A stretch of 64,000 nucleotides of DNA. Origin: an uncultured Aquimarina sp. Its GTDB lineage: Bacteria > Bacteroidota > Bacteroidia > Flavobacteriales > Flavobacteriaceae. Below, in pieces: positions 43,721-52,296 of this stretch; the first letter of the stretch is position 1; each line of letters opens with the position of its first letter. The notes beneath the pieces are model-generated. The model had not been told where the DNA came from and made no database searches. It was given only the letters and a program-made list of their open reading frames with translations. A program made the translations under genes and the position numbers. The stretch covers positions 1 through 64,000 of the forward strand of contig CANMDW010000014.1 in the NCBI GenBank assembly GCA_947496705.1, read 5' to 3'.

Positions 43721-44452
43721 ATGAAAAGATCAAGAACCGAATTACTAAGGATCAATCAAGTGTTTACAGAACATCTGGTTAAGGTTCAAAAAGCAAAATA
43801 TGATATGTCTTCGTCTCCTTATAAGGAAGGAGATCATACGATACTTCACCATACAGATAAAGCAGTGATTTTGACCAAAGACCAAGCAACACAATTGAAT
43901 GAAGCAGACAAGGAATATTTCGATACAAATAAGGATATCAGCCCATTTGAGTCTGAATTAAAAAATAAATGGATTGGACAAACAACACTCAAATCGGGCA
44001 AGAAAAACAGTAAGGATTATGTACATGATTTAGGGGAATCTTTAGAAGGATTGAGAATAGCTTTACATCAAAAAAGTTTAATCATTCTTGGAGATTGGAC
44101 CACACCCTGGCTATATCAGGATAATGACTACCAACTAGTAAAGAAGGCATTGTCATTTCTAAGACTAAAAGTAGATAATACTTTTAATGGAGGGTTTGAA
44201 TTAGCAGGGCCCGACCTGATCGAATTCATTCCTCATCTATTTTGGCTTGCAAGATGTAATGCCAGCCTGCCAGAATTTATGATGGCTTTTACTGACTCTA
44301 AAACTGTGATCACACTCTGTAAATACGGCATACTACATCTGGAATTTTACAGTCTGGAAGAACAGCTTAAGATTCTGGAATATTTCAATAAAAGAGAATT
44401 TGTAGAAGTGAAATATTGTAATGACCCGGTAAGTTTTAATCACGTTGATTAA
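43721..44452 (+). CDS. Hypothetical protein (243 aa)
   Basis: The family is not recognised. The product is soluble, with a basic N-terminal helix (RSRTELLRINQVFTEHLVKV) and a Trp-containing core (IILGDWTTPWLYQDNDY). Its C-terminal part, FWLARCNASLPEFMMAF, is helical. There is no signal peptide, unlike its two upstream neighbours. It ends 8 nt before PPM19. Confidence 0.75.
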   Translation: MKRSRTELLRINQVFTEHLVKVQKAKYDMSSSPYKEGDHTILHHTDKAVILTKDQATQLNEADKEYFDTNKDISPFESELKNKWIGQTTLKSGKKNSKDYVHDLGESLEGLRIALHQKSLIILGDWTTPWLYQDNDYQLVKKALSFLRLKVDNTFNGGFELAGPDLIEFIPHLFWLARCNASLPEFMMAFTDSKTVITLCKYGILHLEFYSLEEQLKILEYFNKREFVEVKYCNDPVSFNHVD

Positions 44453-44460
44453 ATAAGCAA

Positions 44461-44512
44461 GTTCCCCTTCATCAAATGGAACGTTTTACATCAAATTTTT
44501 CACTTACTTTCA
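44461..44512 (+). promoter_or_regulatory. PPM19: palindrome-promoter module (22-nt spacer)
   Basis: Half-sites GTTCCCCTT and AAATGGAAC with centre CATC (44461-44482). The best -7 box TACTTTCA (44505-44512) is 22 nt away, one more than in the other copies. Transcription from here makes ATG 44530 the start of the next gene. Confidence 0.75.
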
Positions 44513-44529
44513 TTTTCATAGCTTACAAA

Positions 44530-44679
44530 ATGCCTATAATTAAAAATGAAAATATAAAAGTATCGATCAAAGGGTATGAGACGAAATCATCCCTGTCAAA
44601 GGGGGGAGTTATTTTAAAGGCCGGTCTGGTCTGGGGGATTGGAGACATAGATCAGCTAACCTTGATAAACCGCGAATAA
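44530..44679 (+). CDS. Very small hypothetical protein (49 aa)
   Basis: The frame is open further upstream, but that part lies inside PPM19, so the ATG at 44530 is chosen (MPIIKNENIKVSIKGYETKS). The product is short and beta-prone, ending in WGIGDIDQLTLINRE. It lies 10 nt before the ankyrin gene. Its place between a promoter and a gene supports reality, although a leader-peptide role cannot be excluded. Confidence 0.55.
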   Translation: MPIIKNENIKVSIKGYETKSSLSKGGVILKAGLVWGIGDIDQLTLINRE

Positions 44680-44689
44680 CTAAATAGAA

Positions 44690-45601
44690 ATGTCAGAAAA
44701 ATTAATAAAAGCTATTCAGTACAGAAATATAGAGAGTATTGAAAAACTTCTGGAAGCCGGAGTAGATGTTAGCTTTACAGACGAAGATCCTATGTTCAAA
44801 GATTGGACCCCTTTGCATCATGCGGTTAGGATCGGAGGATTCTATCCAATGGAAGGTAAAAAAATGGCAGAAATGTTTATTCGTAAAGGTGCAGATATAG
44901 AAGCTGTTACATTCGAAGGAAATACTCCCGTTTTACTCTCTATAAAATATTTTGCACTTGAAATTCTTGATGTACTGATAATGAATGGGGGTACTATTAA
45001 TTCGGTAAATAGCAAAAATAAAAATGCATTTGATATCATTATAGATAGGTACTATGATGATCAGCAGTTAGAAGAAGATCATATCGAAGAAGAATTGAAT
45101 AAAGAAAGGAAAGCAGCCATAAAAAAAGGAGAGGGAGAAGCTTTGGAACGAATGCTAACTCGAATAGATGCAATTACAAAGCATGAGTATGATCTAAATT
45201 CTGGAAAGTACTCTGCTGCTCGGGGTATAATTTTGCTGATAAGCAAGCATAATATGCCTTCAAAAGTTTTGGAATATGTATTTAATAAAGGGGCAAATCC
45301 AGATGAATACGTCCTTAAAAATAATGTACAATTGCCATTATTAGACCTGGTACTCGCATGTAAACTACCGCCAGAAATCTCAGAAATAATTATTAAAAGG
45401 ATTGGAGTGAACCATATTTTCGATAAATACCATAAAACTTCACCACTTCATTTAGCAGCTTCCCGAAATGATATAGCTTTGGCTAAAAAACTCATTAGTA
45501 AAGGAGCAAATATGAGTATCATTGATAATTTAGGTAATATACCATTGTCTTATGCAGAAAAAAAGAAATTTAAAAAAATGATCAATCTGTTAAAAGGTTA
45601 G
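44690..45601 (+). CDS. Ankyrin repeat protein (303 aa)
   Basis: Ankyrin repeats cover residues 1-125 (NIESIEKLLEAGVDVSFTDE, WTPLHHAVRIGG, NTPVLLSIKYFALEILDVLI) and return at the end (TSPLHLAASRNDIALAKKLI). Between them is a charged helical insert (ERKAAIKKGEGEALERM). No signal peptide is present, so it is cytosolic. It differs from the ankyrin protein at 32680 and looks separately acquired. Confidence 0.88.
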   Translation: MSEKLIKAIQYRNIESIEKLLEAGVDVSFTDEDPMFKDWTPLHHAVRIGGFYPMEGKKMAEMFIRKGADIEAVTFEGNTPVLLSIKYFALEILDVLIMNGGTINSVNSKNKNAFDIIIDRYYDDQQLEEDHIEEELNKERKAAIKKGEGEALERMLTRIDAITKHEYDLNSGKYSAARGIILLISKHNMPSKVLEYVFNKGANPDEYVLKNNVQLPLLDLVLACKLPPEISEIIIKRIGVNHIFDKYHKTSPLHLAASRNDIALAKKLISKGANMSIIDNLGNIPLSYAEKKKFKKMINLLKG

Positions 45602-45651
45602 CTACAGTGTGTGATTCATTTGTATAATATAAAAACAAACCTAGAGACTAC

Positions 45652-46455
45652 ATGTATAAAACCATTGATTTCCCTAAAAAGGACTTTGAGAAGATCTTAT
45701 CAGGTGTGGGATATAGCTACATCAGTGCCAGTGGATGGACCCCTATTCAATTAGAAAATAAAGAGGGGCTAAAAATTAATTTTATAAATACCATCTTTCA
45801 TAAAAGTTTTCACGATGAATGTGGTTTGATATTGGTTAAGAGTAAAGAGGTGCTACTGGGCATCATCACTTCTGAAGCGCTTATAAAGCCTGTTAATAAA
45901 GATCAGTTTATTGTTTTTAGTCATAATTACTATCAGGATCATTACAGACTTGAGATTACTCTGGTTAATGCTAAAGGCATGAGACCTATTTCAGGATCGT
46001 TGGATGAGATCGTTCCTACCTTTATGGAAACTGTTCCTAACTATCCTAATCTAATGGATTTGAAATCTGATTTCCAATGCTACTTCCCCGGCGGGGTAGA
46101 AGGTAAGGGCATCATTGAAAATGAGCAGGTCGAAAGCAATCATCGGCTGAGCTTTGACGAAAAGTTCCATCAATTCAACGAAATCTTGATCCCGTTTCCA
46201 CCAAATAGGATATACCAATTGCTACCCTCAAAGGGAGAGATTCATATTTGGATGCAAAATTGGTTTAAAAAAGGTTTTTTTGAAGATTGGCAGGCCCGTT
46301 CTTACGGCATTGCAAGGGATCCGGATAGTCAACAGATTTTTGGATATGTGTATTGCTGGAAGCCGGAGGAACCGGGATATCCGTTTACCACAAAATATTT
46401 TCGTATCGATACAACCGATACCAACCTTGAAGCCTGGCTGGAGTTGGTTGAGTAA
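45652..46455 (+). CDS. Hypothetical protein (267 aa)
   Basis: The family is not recognised. The sequence is rich in strands and aromatic residues (FPKKDFEKILSGVGYSYISA, then QNWFKKGFFEDWQARSYGI). It has a possible two-domain layout split near residue 155. It has no signal peptide. It is the last gene of the PPM19 operon and ends 6 nt before PPM20. Confidence 0.75.
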   Translation: MYKTIDFPKKDFEKILSGVGYSYISASGWTPIQLENKEGLKINFINTIFHKSFHDECGLILVKSKEVLLGIITSEALIKPVNKDQFIVFSHNYYQDHYRLEITLVNAKGMRPISGSLDEIVPTFMETVPNYPNLMDLKSDFQCYFPGGVEGKGIIENEQVESNHRLSFDEKFHQFNEILIPFPPNRIYQLLPSKGEIHIWMQNWFKKGFFEDWQARSYGIARDPDSQQIFGYVYCWKPEEPGYPFTTKYFRIDTTDTNLEAWLELVE

Positions 46456-46461
46456 ATACGA

Positions 46462-46512
46462 GTTCCCTTCTATCAAACGGCACGTTTAGGCTGGTCGTTA
46501 TCCTTATTTTTG
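46462..46512 (+). promoter_or_regulatory. PPM20: palindrome-promoter module
   Basis: Half-sites GTTCCCTTC and AAACGGCAC with centre TATC (46462-46483), 21-nt spacer, -7 box TATTTTTG at 46505-46512, identical to the full consensus. The start codon is 22 nt later. Confidence 0.85.
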
Positions 46513-46534
46513 CGCGTAATAAGAAAAACAAAAA

Positions 46535-47266
46535 ATGGAAGAAATAGATGAAATAGTTAAAGAGGCCTACAAAATATTTTCTGGTAACAAACCTGGAGAA
46601 TATCTTGACGCGGGCGGACTCTGGGCTTTCGAAAGAGAAAATGCTTTAAAATTAAAGTCTCTTCCAATTCGAGATATTCCTTTAGAATTACTTAGAAGTT
46701 ATCACAGTTCGCCAAAACTTAGAAAATTAAATTTAAGCGAACTCAAGTATTTTGCTCCGAGATATCTAGAATTAATAAAAGACAATGAATTTCCATCTTT
46801 TATAGAAGTACTTTCATTAGATAGATTTGGCTATTTCAATGAATCGGATTGGAAAACTGATGAGAGAGAACTATTGAATAGGTACGCTTTAGGAGTTTTT
46901 AGAAATTATTTAAAATCAGAATGGAAAGGATCTTTATTACCACACGAAATGCTATTGATGTTTCATAAAGGGAATTTCAAGATAGACAAATTGCTAAAAG
47001 AATGGGAAAGAACTAGTGAACAAGAAAGTTTAATTAAATTTTATATGTTATTAAACAATATAGAATATACAAAATATGGGAAATTAGAAGTAACAGATGC
47101 CTTTTCAGATAAAAAATTCAATGACCAAATTTGTGATTGGGTGAGATCCAAGTCTGTTAAAGTAATTTTTAGAGAAAAAATACAGCATGCATTAATGAAT
47201 CCAGGTGAAAGTTTCTCAAGATCATATTGGGAAGAATTAAGTTGGCGATTTGAAATGATGATTTAA
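46535..47266 (+). CDS. Hypothetical protein (243 aa)
   Basis: The family is not recognised. It is a helical, charged protein (EIDEIVKEAYKIFSGNKPGE, then LELIKDNEFPSFIEVLSLDR). Local base composition is visibly more AT-rich than in neighbouring genes, which may mark a more recent arrival. It is the first gene after PPM20 and is followed by a 100-nt gap containing a 7-bp hairpin. Confidence 0.75.
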   Translation: MEEIDEIVKEAYKIFSGNKPGEYLDAGGLWAFERENALKLKSLPIRDIPLELLRSYHSSPKLRKLNLSELKYFAPRYLELIKDNEFPSFIEVLSLDRFGYFNESDWKTDERELLNRYALGVFRNYLKSEWKGSLLPHEMLLMFHKGNFKIDKLLKEWERTSEQESLIKFYMLLNNIEYTKYGKLEVTDAFSDKKFNDQICDWVRSKSVKVIFREKIQHALMNPGESFSRSYWEELSWRFEMMI

Positions 47267-47301
47267 AAAAAGAGGTAATACACAAAACGAATATATAAAG
47301 T

Positions 47302-47326
47302 CGTAATGCCATAACGAGACATTACG
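47302..47326. other. Hairpin unrelated to the PPM series
   Basis: CGTAATG and CATTACG pair around an 11-nt loop. Its size is similar to the PPM palindrome, but the arms differ and no -7 box lies at the expected 21 nt, so it is not counted as a module. A weak terminator role is possible. Confidence 0.4.
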
Positions 47327-47366
47327 CTTTATACATTAACCATTAACTGATCATAACAGATTCAAT

Positions 47367-47779
47367 ATGGGAACAGATATTATGATGATTGCCGAAGTAA
47401 AGAAAAAAGATGGCTGGCACTTGGCATTTCCTATGGAAAAAAATAAACATTGGGTAAACCCGGATAACGAATATACCAGGAAATATGGTTTGGAGTCTGA
47501 TAATGCCAAGTATCATCCTGTTAATGAATTTCCCGGTAGAGATCGCTATTTCTATGAACAAATATATCTACAACCAGCAAGGGGTTTACCAGATGACCTC
47601 TCCAGAGAATTAAAGGATTATTACTATACCTATTGGTATGATACAGATGATGATGAACCAACTACCTGGGGACATGGCTGGCTTTTCTTTCAAGAATTAA
47701 AAAAACAAACTATCGCTTTGAAAGGTTGCTTAAGGTAGATAAACCAGAAAATATAAGGGTGGTGTATTGGTTTTATTGA
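47367..47779 (+). pseudogene. Frameshifted paralog of the 48642 gene
   Basis: The first 100 residues are nearly identical to the 48642 product (GTDIMMIAEVKKKDGWHLAF, DNEYTRKYGLESDNAKYHPV). The frame changes in an A-run near 47703, giving a false end at 47738. In the next frame the proper ending appears (KPENIRVVYWFY, stop at 47777-47779), matching the intact copy. It is either a recent loss-of-function, a programmed slip at the A-run or a sequencing error. Full length would be about 137 residues. Confidence 0.75.
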
Positions 47780-47815
47780 GAATAGTATTAGAACTCATAA
47801 AAATAGTGTTACGAC

Positions 47816-48538
47816 ATGAATAAGAGAAAGGCTACAAAGAAACTTACTGGTTTAAAAAACCTCACCAGGCTTGAGCTTGCTTTTCAAAAAGATCTCAATG
47901 ATGATTCGTTTATGGGATTTACTAATCACCACAATTTGGAATATGTTGATCTTTCAGGATCTCAAATAACAGGAAAGACTTTAAAGATAATAGTCTCATC
48001 TAAGTTACATACCTTAGTTCTTTACGGTTGTAGATCACTTGATAGCGAGGCGATAAGCCATTTAGCTTTATGCCCAAACCTGGAACATCTGGATATCTCA
48101 GGGTGTACTATTTCAGACAAATCACTAGATGTCGTTGGCGGGCTTTACAAATTAAAGCGGCTATATTTAAATTATAATAAAATTACAAGTATAGGAATCG
48201 CTGCTGTTTTAGGGCTCACTGATTTGGAAGAATTGCATTTGGCCTCTTGTGGATTAAAGGATGAAGACCTTATATCGCTTTATAGACTGACCAAGCTTCG
48301 TCGCGTAAATCTCGAGTTCAATAGAGGGTTGACAAATGTATGCATTGAACATATTTTTAAGATAGACAATTTGGAAGTATTGAGCATACAGTGTACCAAC
48401 ATTACAGACTATTTGAGAATTGCAGAGCATCCTAAACTCAAGGCTCTTTATGGTGATAGTGACAATATAATCTATGATATAAGAGAAGTTTATGAAGCAA
48501 AAAATATATACTTAAATACGAGGAATGAAATGGACTAA
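47816..48538 (+). CDS. RNI-type leucine-rich repeat protein (240 aa)
   Basis: The repeats are longer than in the SDS22-like genes, about 24-26 residues, with pattern CPNLEHLDISGCTISDKSLDVV typical of cysteine-containing RNI/AMN1-like leucine-rich repeats. There are seven to eight repeats between a short basic N-terminus and an acidic tail. It is cytosolic. It represents a third leucine-rich class in the island, so protein-binding solenoids were recruited several times. It is the last gene of the PPM20 unit. Confidence 0.85.
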   Translation: MNKRKATKKLTGLKNLTRLELAFQKDLNDDSFMGFTNHHNLEYVDLSGSQITGKTLKIIVSSKLHTLVLYGCRSLDSEAISHLALCPNLEHLDISGCTISDKSLDVVGGLYKLKRLYLNYNKITSIGIAAVLGLTDLEELHLASCGLKDEDLISLYRLTKLRRVNLEFNRGLTNVCIEHIFKIDNLEVLSIQCTNITDYLRIAEHPKLKALYGDSDNIIYDIREVYEAKNIYLNTRNEMD

Positions 48539-48569
48539 TCTAATTGGTTTTTGTGGAACCAGCTTATAG

Positions 48570-48620
48570 GTACCCCTTCATCAAAAGACACATTAATCAT
48601 ATTCATTATCATTATATTTA
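48570..48620 (+). promoter_or_regulatory. PPM21: palindrome-promoter module with eroded right arm
   Basis: The left half GTACCCCTT is canonical, while the right half AAAAGACAC has lost the CGG core (48570-48591). The 21-nt spacer and the -7 box TATATTTA (48613-48620) are kept. The start codon is 21 nt later. Confidence 0.7.
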
Positions 48621-48641
48621 AATTATCATACTAAATACGAT

Positions 48642-49046
48642 ATGGGAACAGACATTATGGTGATTGCAGAAATACAAAAAAAAGACGGCTGGCATCTGGC
48701 TTTTCCGATGGAAAAAAATAAACATTGGGTAAACCCGGATAACGAATATACCAGGAAATATGGTTTGGAGTCTGATAATGCCAAGTATCATCCTGTTAAT
48801 GAATTTCCCAGTAGGGATCGCTATTTCTATGAACCGATATACCGACAACCGGCAAGAGGTTTACCAGATGATCTTTCTAAGGAACTAAAGGAGTATTATA
48901 ATACCTACTGGCATGATGAAGAAGGCACTACAAGGGGACATGGATGGCTTTCTTATGCAGAGTTAAAAGAATGCGGTTATGGATTTACCAGCCTGGAAAA
49001 ATTAAAGGATCCCGAAAATATCAGGGTAGTATATTGGTTTTATTAA
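48642..49046 (+). CDS. Hypothetical protein (134 aa), intact paralog of the 47367 gene
   Basis: It is nearly identical over 90 residues to the frameshifted copy 1.3 kb upstream and gives the expected C-terminus (GYGFTSLEKLKDPENIRVVY). It is soluble and charged, with WHLAFPMEKNKHWVNPDNEY near the start. No family is recognised. The DNA identity of the block around 48715-48815 to 47440-47540 shows recent duplication. It precedes the 49054 gene by 7 nt. Confidence 0.8.
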   Translation: MGTDIMVIAEIQKKDGWHLAFPMEKNKHWVNPDNEYTRKYGLESDNAKYHPVNEFPSRDRYFYEPIYRQPARGLPDDLSKELKEYYNTYWHDEEGTTRGHGWLSYAELKECGYGFTSLEKLKDPENIRVVYWFY

Positions 49047-49053
49047 ATTATTT

Positions 49054-50466
49054 ATGCTACCCAACAATAAAATTAAAGAAATGGAACAAGAAGTTTTTCA
49101 TAATCAGCAAGGCGATGAATTTATATTGTATGAGCCTCCAGAGAGACAACTCTATTTTCAATCAGATACAGATCGATTAGAACCCCATGCGCGCTCATTG
49201 GTACAAGTAGGTAATTGTGTTGGCGTGTGTTTTATCTATTCAGAAAACGGAATAGCCCATACAAATGGGTGGAAGGAAGGTTATTATCTTAAGATCACAA
49301 AGGCAGACGAAGAATACTTTACGGGTATTTGCCCAATGTCTAACTGGGCACTGGATTTAGAGGATAATCTATCAATAATGGGTAGGGAAGTAAAATTTCA
49401 ACGAAAGCATATTGTTGAAATTCCTTTGTATTGGGAAGAAAATACAAATCTGTGGAAACATCTCAAAGAGATCATATCATCCGAGGGGGAAATTGCAATA
49501 ATAAATCGTGAAATTCCCAAGCAATTATGGGAAACAGTACAATTGAAAAAACTAACCATCGCTAGTTCAATACCCGGTGAATTTCCGAAGGGAATAAAAA
49601 ACCTGATAAGATTAAAGGACTTATATCTTTCAAATACCGGAATAAAAAACCTACCAGAAGAAATAGGGGAACTTAAAACCCTGGAAAACCTCAAACTCTA
49701 TTTAGAAAGAGAACTGTTGATGCTGCCAGAAAGTATAGGTAAGCTAAAAAACCTGAAATACCTCTCTTTGTCCTACTGCAGTATTCAAACTTTACCTCAG
49801 GGAATAGGAGCACTAATCCAGCTTCAGGAACTGGAGCTTAATGAATGTAAGGTAATGCAGTTACCATCTGTTATAGGAAACCTTAAAAATTTAAGGAAAA
49901 TGACACTCAATTATAATCCTATAGAAGAACTTCCTGAAACCATAGGCGAGTTGGAAAACCTTCTGGAACTAAATCTCAGAAAAAACAAAATAACCATCTT
50001 GCCAGAGACTATTGGTAATTTAGTAAGCCTTGAAAAATTAACGATAGACAGAAATGAGCTTACCATTTTACCAGATGGTATTGGCAGAATGAAAAGCTTA
50101 CAGGAGCTCTCGGTAAAAGACAACTGGCTAAAAACCGTACCTCATACTATCGGGCGTTTATCAAATCTTAAAAAGTGTTATTTAAAAAACAACCAACTCA
50201 AAAGTGTACCTTCAGTAATAGGAGGGATGAAAAAGCTAGAGGTGTTGACATTATCCGAAAATCAGATCACGGTTTTACCTGTTGAAATAGGTGACCTGGA
50301 AAATCTGAAAGGTCTTTACCTGTCTGGTAATCAGATTTCAGGCTTGCCAGAGGAAATAGGAAAGTTAAAAAAATTAAAGAACCTTGATTTAAAAAACAAC
50401 CTGATCAATAAAAAGGAGGAAGACAGGATCAGACAACTATTACCTCATCTACGGATCAGTTTTTAA
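49054..50466 (+). CDS. Leucine-rich repeat protein of the LPxxIGxLxxL class (470 aa)
   Basis: Residues 1-160 form a separate N-terminal domain without known family (FILYEPPERQLYFQSDTDRL, VGNCVGVCFIYSENGIAHTN). Residues 165-465 hold 13 leucine-rich repeats of 23 residues of the plant-intracellular Ras-group type (LPExIGxLxxLxxLxLxxNxI). ATG 49054 is used; ATG 49081 is an alternative. It is cytosolic. It is co-transcribed with the 48642 gene, and the N-terminal domain may give the specificity while the repeats form a binding surface. Confidence 0.88.
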   Translation: MLPNNKIKEMEQEVFHNQQGDEFILYEPPERQLYFQSDTDRLEPHARSLVQVGNCVGVCFIYSENGIAHTNGWKEGYYLKITKADEEYFTGICPMSNWALDLEDNLSIMGREVKFQRKHIVEIPLYWEENTNLWKHLKEIISSEGEIAIINREIPKQLWETVQLKKLTIASSIPGEFPKGIKNLIRLKDLYLSNTGIKNLPEEIGELKTLENLKLYLERELLMLPESIGKLKNLKYLSLSYCSIQTLPQGIGALIQLQELELNECKVMQLPSVIGNLKNLRKMTLNYNPIEELPETIGELENLLELNLRKNKITILPETIGNLVSLEKLTIDRNELTILPDGIGRMKSLQELSVKDNWLKTVPHTIGRLSNLKKCYLKNNQLKSVPSVIGGMKKLEVLTLSENQITVLPVEIGDLENLKGLYLSGNQISGLPEEIGKLKKLKNLDLKNNLINKKEEDRIRQLLPHLRISF

Positions 50467-50485
50467 ATAAGACCCTAGAAAGCGG

Positions 50486-50536
50486 GTACCCCTCCATGTA
50501 GCGGTTCGAAAAAGGAATACATCCTGCGTACCTTTA
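50486..50536 (+). promoter_or_regulatory. PPM22: palindrome-promoter module
   Basis: Half-sites GTACCCCTC and TAGCGGTTC with centre CATG (50486-50507), 21-nt spacer beginning GAAA, -7 box TACCTTTA at 50529-50536. The leader that follows resembles that of PPM1 (AACAGAAATTATG). Confidence 0.85.
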
Positions 50537-50561
50537 TTCTAAACTAAAAATAACAGAAATT

Positions 50562-50825
50562 ATGTTTGGACAATTATTTCATTTTAAGGACCTGGTAAAG
50601 GAACTTATAAAGATGGCATTAAGCGAAACGTTACAAGAAGAGCAGCATGTGTTAAAACAAGCTGTGCAGGAAGTTTTACTGGAAAATGGATGGATAGCAC
50701 CACAGCAAAAACTCAAACAGCAGGAATACACAAATAATTCGGTACAACCAGAAGGTACATCACAAACGATACAACAAAGTAAGGAGAATCCACCTTCTGC
50801 AGGAGATGAAAAGATCAATAAATAA
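50562..50825 (+). CDS. Small hypothetical protein (87 aa)
   Basis: The N-terminal 50 residues are an amphipathic helix (KELIKMALSETLQEEQHVLK, then QAVQEVLLENGW). The C-terminal 35 residues are low-complexity, rich in Gln, Ser, Pro and Asn. No family is recognised. It is the first gene of a five-gene PPM22 operon, 23 nt before the first of three paralogs. Its helix could mediate oligomerisation. Confidence 0.65.
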   Translation: MFGQLFHFKDLVKELIKMALSETLQEEQHVLKQAVQEVLLENGWIAPQQKLKQQEYTNNSVQPEGTSQTIQQSKENPPSAGDEKINK

Positions 50826-50848
50826 GTAGATGAAGTAAGAAATACAAA

Positions 50849-51559
50849 ATGAATCCCTTTAAAGACATAGACCCTAAAAAAGGATTGGGCGGAAGACGAA
50901 AAGAAGATCGAAGAAGTCCGTTTTATGGCCGGTTTCGTTTGATATTCAACCAGGCAATCCCTTTTTATGAACCGACCTATGGCAGGACATTTATTAAGAT
51001 CAAGGAAGATGCTGTTGATATGCTTTCCGAAGTGTTAAGTTTGTATGACACACTGCCAGATCATATCAAACGGGTGATTCATATGTACCAGCAAAAAGAG
51101 GTTAAAAATACCCGATGGATGATTGATTGTTTTGAAGATGAGGATTACTTTTTGGTATTTGAAGTGCTTTCGGATGTGTTATATATCGCTATGGAAAATC
51201 TCTATTTTGCAATGAAAGAATTGAGTATCTTCTTAGAAGATTGCCACTTCTTTGTGTATTCTACAGGAGATGGAGACGACCGTTGGTTAGATGAGTATAG
51301 TATCAAAGATGGAGAACTGTCGATGGACAGGCATATATGTGATATAGAGAATATTTTCGGACAATTACACTTCTATATTCGAAGGGCCTTATTATACCCT
51401 GAAGATAGAACATTCAGGCGCTTTGCAGTATATCAGGTGAAGGATAATGGGATTTTTTCAAACTTTTTAAAAAGAGTTAAAAAAGACCCCGATAAAGTAA
51501 AAAGTGAAGCTCCGGAGCTTTTTCAACTGTACCAGGATTATAAAAAATTAGTAAGATAG
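50849..51559 (+). CDS. Tandem paralog A (236 aa), unknown family
   Basis: The product starts MNPFKDIDPKKGLGGRRKED, followed by a soluble acidic protein with LYFAMKELSIFLEDCHFFVY in the middle and a helical end (LFQLYQDYKKLVR). It belongs to a three-copy tandem family (also 51570 and 52297). The C-terminal DNA block is repeated in the next copy. No known domain is recognised. A similar half-domain seems to form the N-terminus of the SUKH protein at 53048. Confidence 0.82.
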   Translation: MNPFKDIDPKKGLGGRRKEDRRSPFYGRFRLIFNQAIPFYEPTYGRTFIKIKEDAVDMLSEVLSLYDTLPDHIKRVIHMYQQKEVKNTRWMIDCFEDEDYFLVFEVLSDVLYIAMENLYFAMKELSIFLEDCHFFVYSTGDGDDRWLDEYSIKDGELSMDRHICDIENIFGQLHFYIRRALLYPEDRTFRRFAVYQVKDNGIFSNFLKRVKKDPDKVKSEAPELFQLYQDYKKLVR

Positions 51560-51569
51560 ATAGAACCTA

Positions 51570-52286
51570 ATGAATCCCTTTAAAGACATAGACCCTAAAA
51601 AAGGATTACAGCAAAACGATAAAAGCCCTTTTTATGATCGTTTTTGCCTTAGTTTCGATCAGATAATGCCTTTTTGTATTGATCCTATTTATGGTAGGGT
51701 GTATACCAGGATAAAAGAAGGAAGAAATAATGATGTTTTGCTCATCTATGAAATGTTTCCAGAGCATATACAGAGGCTAATCAATCTTTTTCAACGAAAA
51801 GAATTTGTAAATACCTGTTGGGATATTGACTGTATTGAAAAAGAAGAGTATTCCTTTGTTTTAGAAGAGCAGCATTTTCTGGTGATAGAAATGACAGGTG
51901 ATTTCATATACTTCAGTATGGAAAACCTTTATTTTGCCTTACTGGAATTGAGTGAGTTTATAGAGGATTGTCACTTCTTTGTGTATGCTACTGGAGATAG
52001 AGAGGCGTATTGGCTGGATGAATATTTGATCAGGGATGAGGAACTCACCTTTTCACGACACGAACTTGAAATTGAAGCAGACTATGGGCGTTTACACTTT
52101 TATATTAAAAGGGCTTTGCAACATCCGGGGGACGAATCCTTAAAACACTTTACTCTTTATCAGGTAGAAGACAATAGGATTTTTTCAAACTTTATAAAAA
52201 GAGTCAGAAAACACCCTGATGAATTAAAAAGTGAAGCTCCGGAGCTTTTTCAACTGTACCAGGATTATAAAAAATTAGTAAGATAG
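51570..52286 (+). CDS. Tandem paralog B (238 aa), unknown family
   Basis: The N-terminus MNPFKDIDPKKGLQQNDKSP and the C-terminus (RKHPDELKSEAPELFQLYQD) match paralog A, while its 3' half matches paralog C (the block at 52087-52155 equals 52817-52883). The product thus looks mosaic, consistent with gene conversion between neighbours. It is acidic and soluble. It lies 10 nt after the preceding stop. Confidence 0.82.
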   Translation: MNPFKDIDPKKGLQQNDKSPFYDRFCLSFDQIMPFCIDPIYGRVYTRIKEGRNNDVLLIYEMFPEHIQRLINLFQRKEFVNTCWDIDCIEKEEYSFVLEEQHFLVIEMTGDFIYFSMENLYFALLELSEFIEDCHFFVYATGDREAYWLDEYLIRDEELTFSRHELEIEADYGRLHFYIKRALQHPGDESLKHFTLYQVEDNRIFSNFIKRVRKHPDELKSEAPELFQLYQDYKKLVR

Positions 52287-52296
52287 ATAGAACCTA

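Noticed and set aside
47302..47326. Hairpin of CGTAATG/CATTACG as a further PPM copy
   Set aside because: Its arms do not match the consensus, its length is 25 nt, and no TAnnTTTR box occurs at 21-22 nt.
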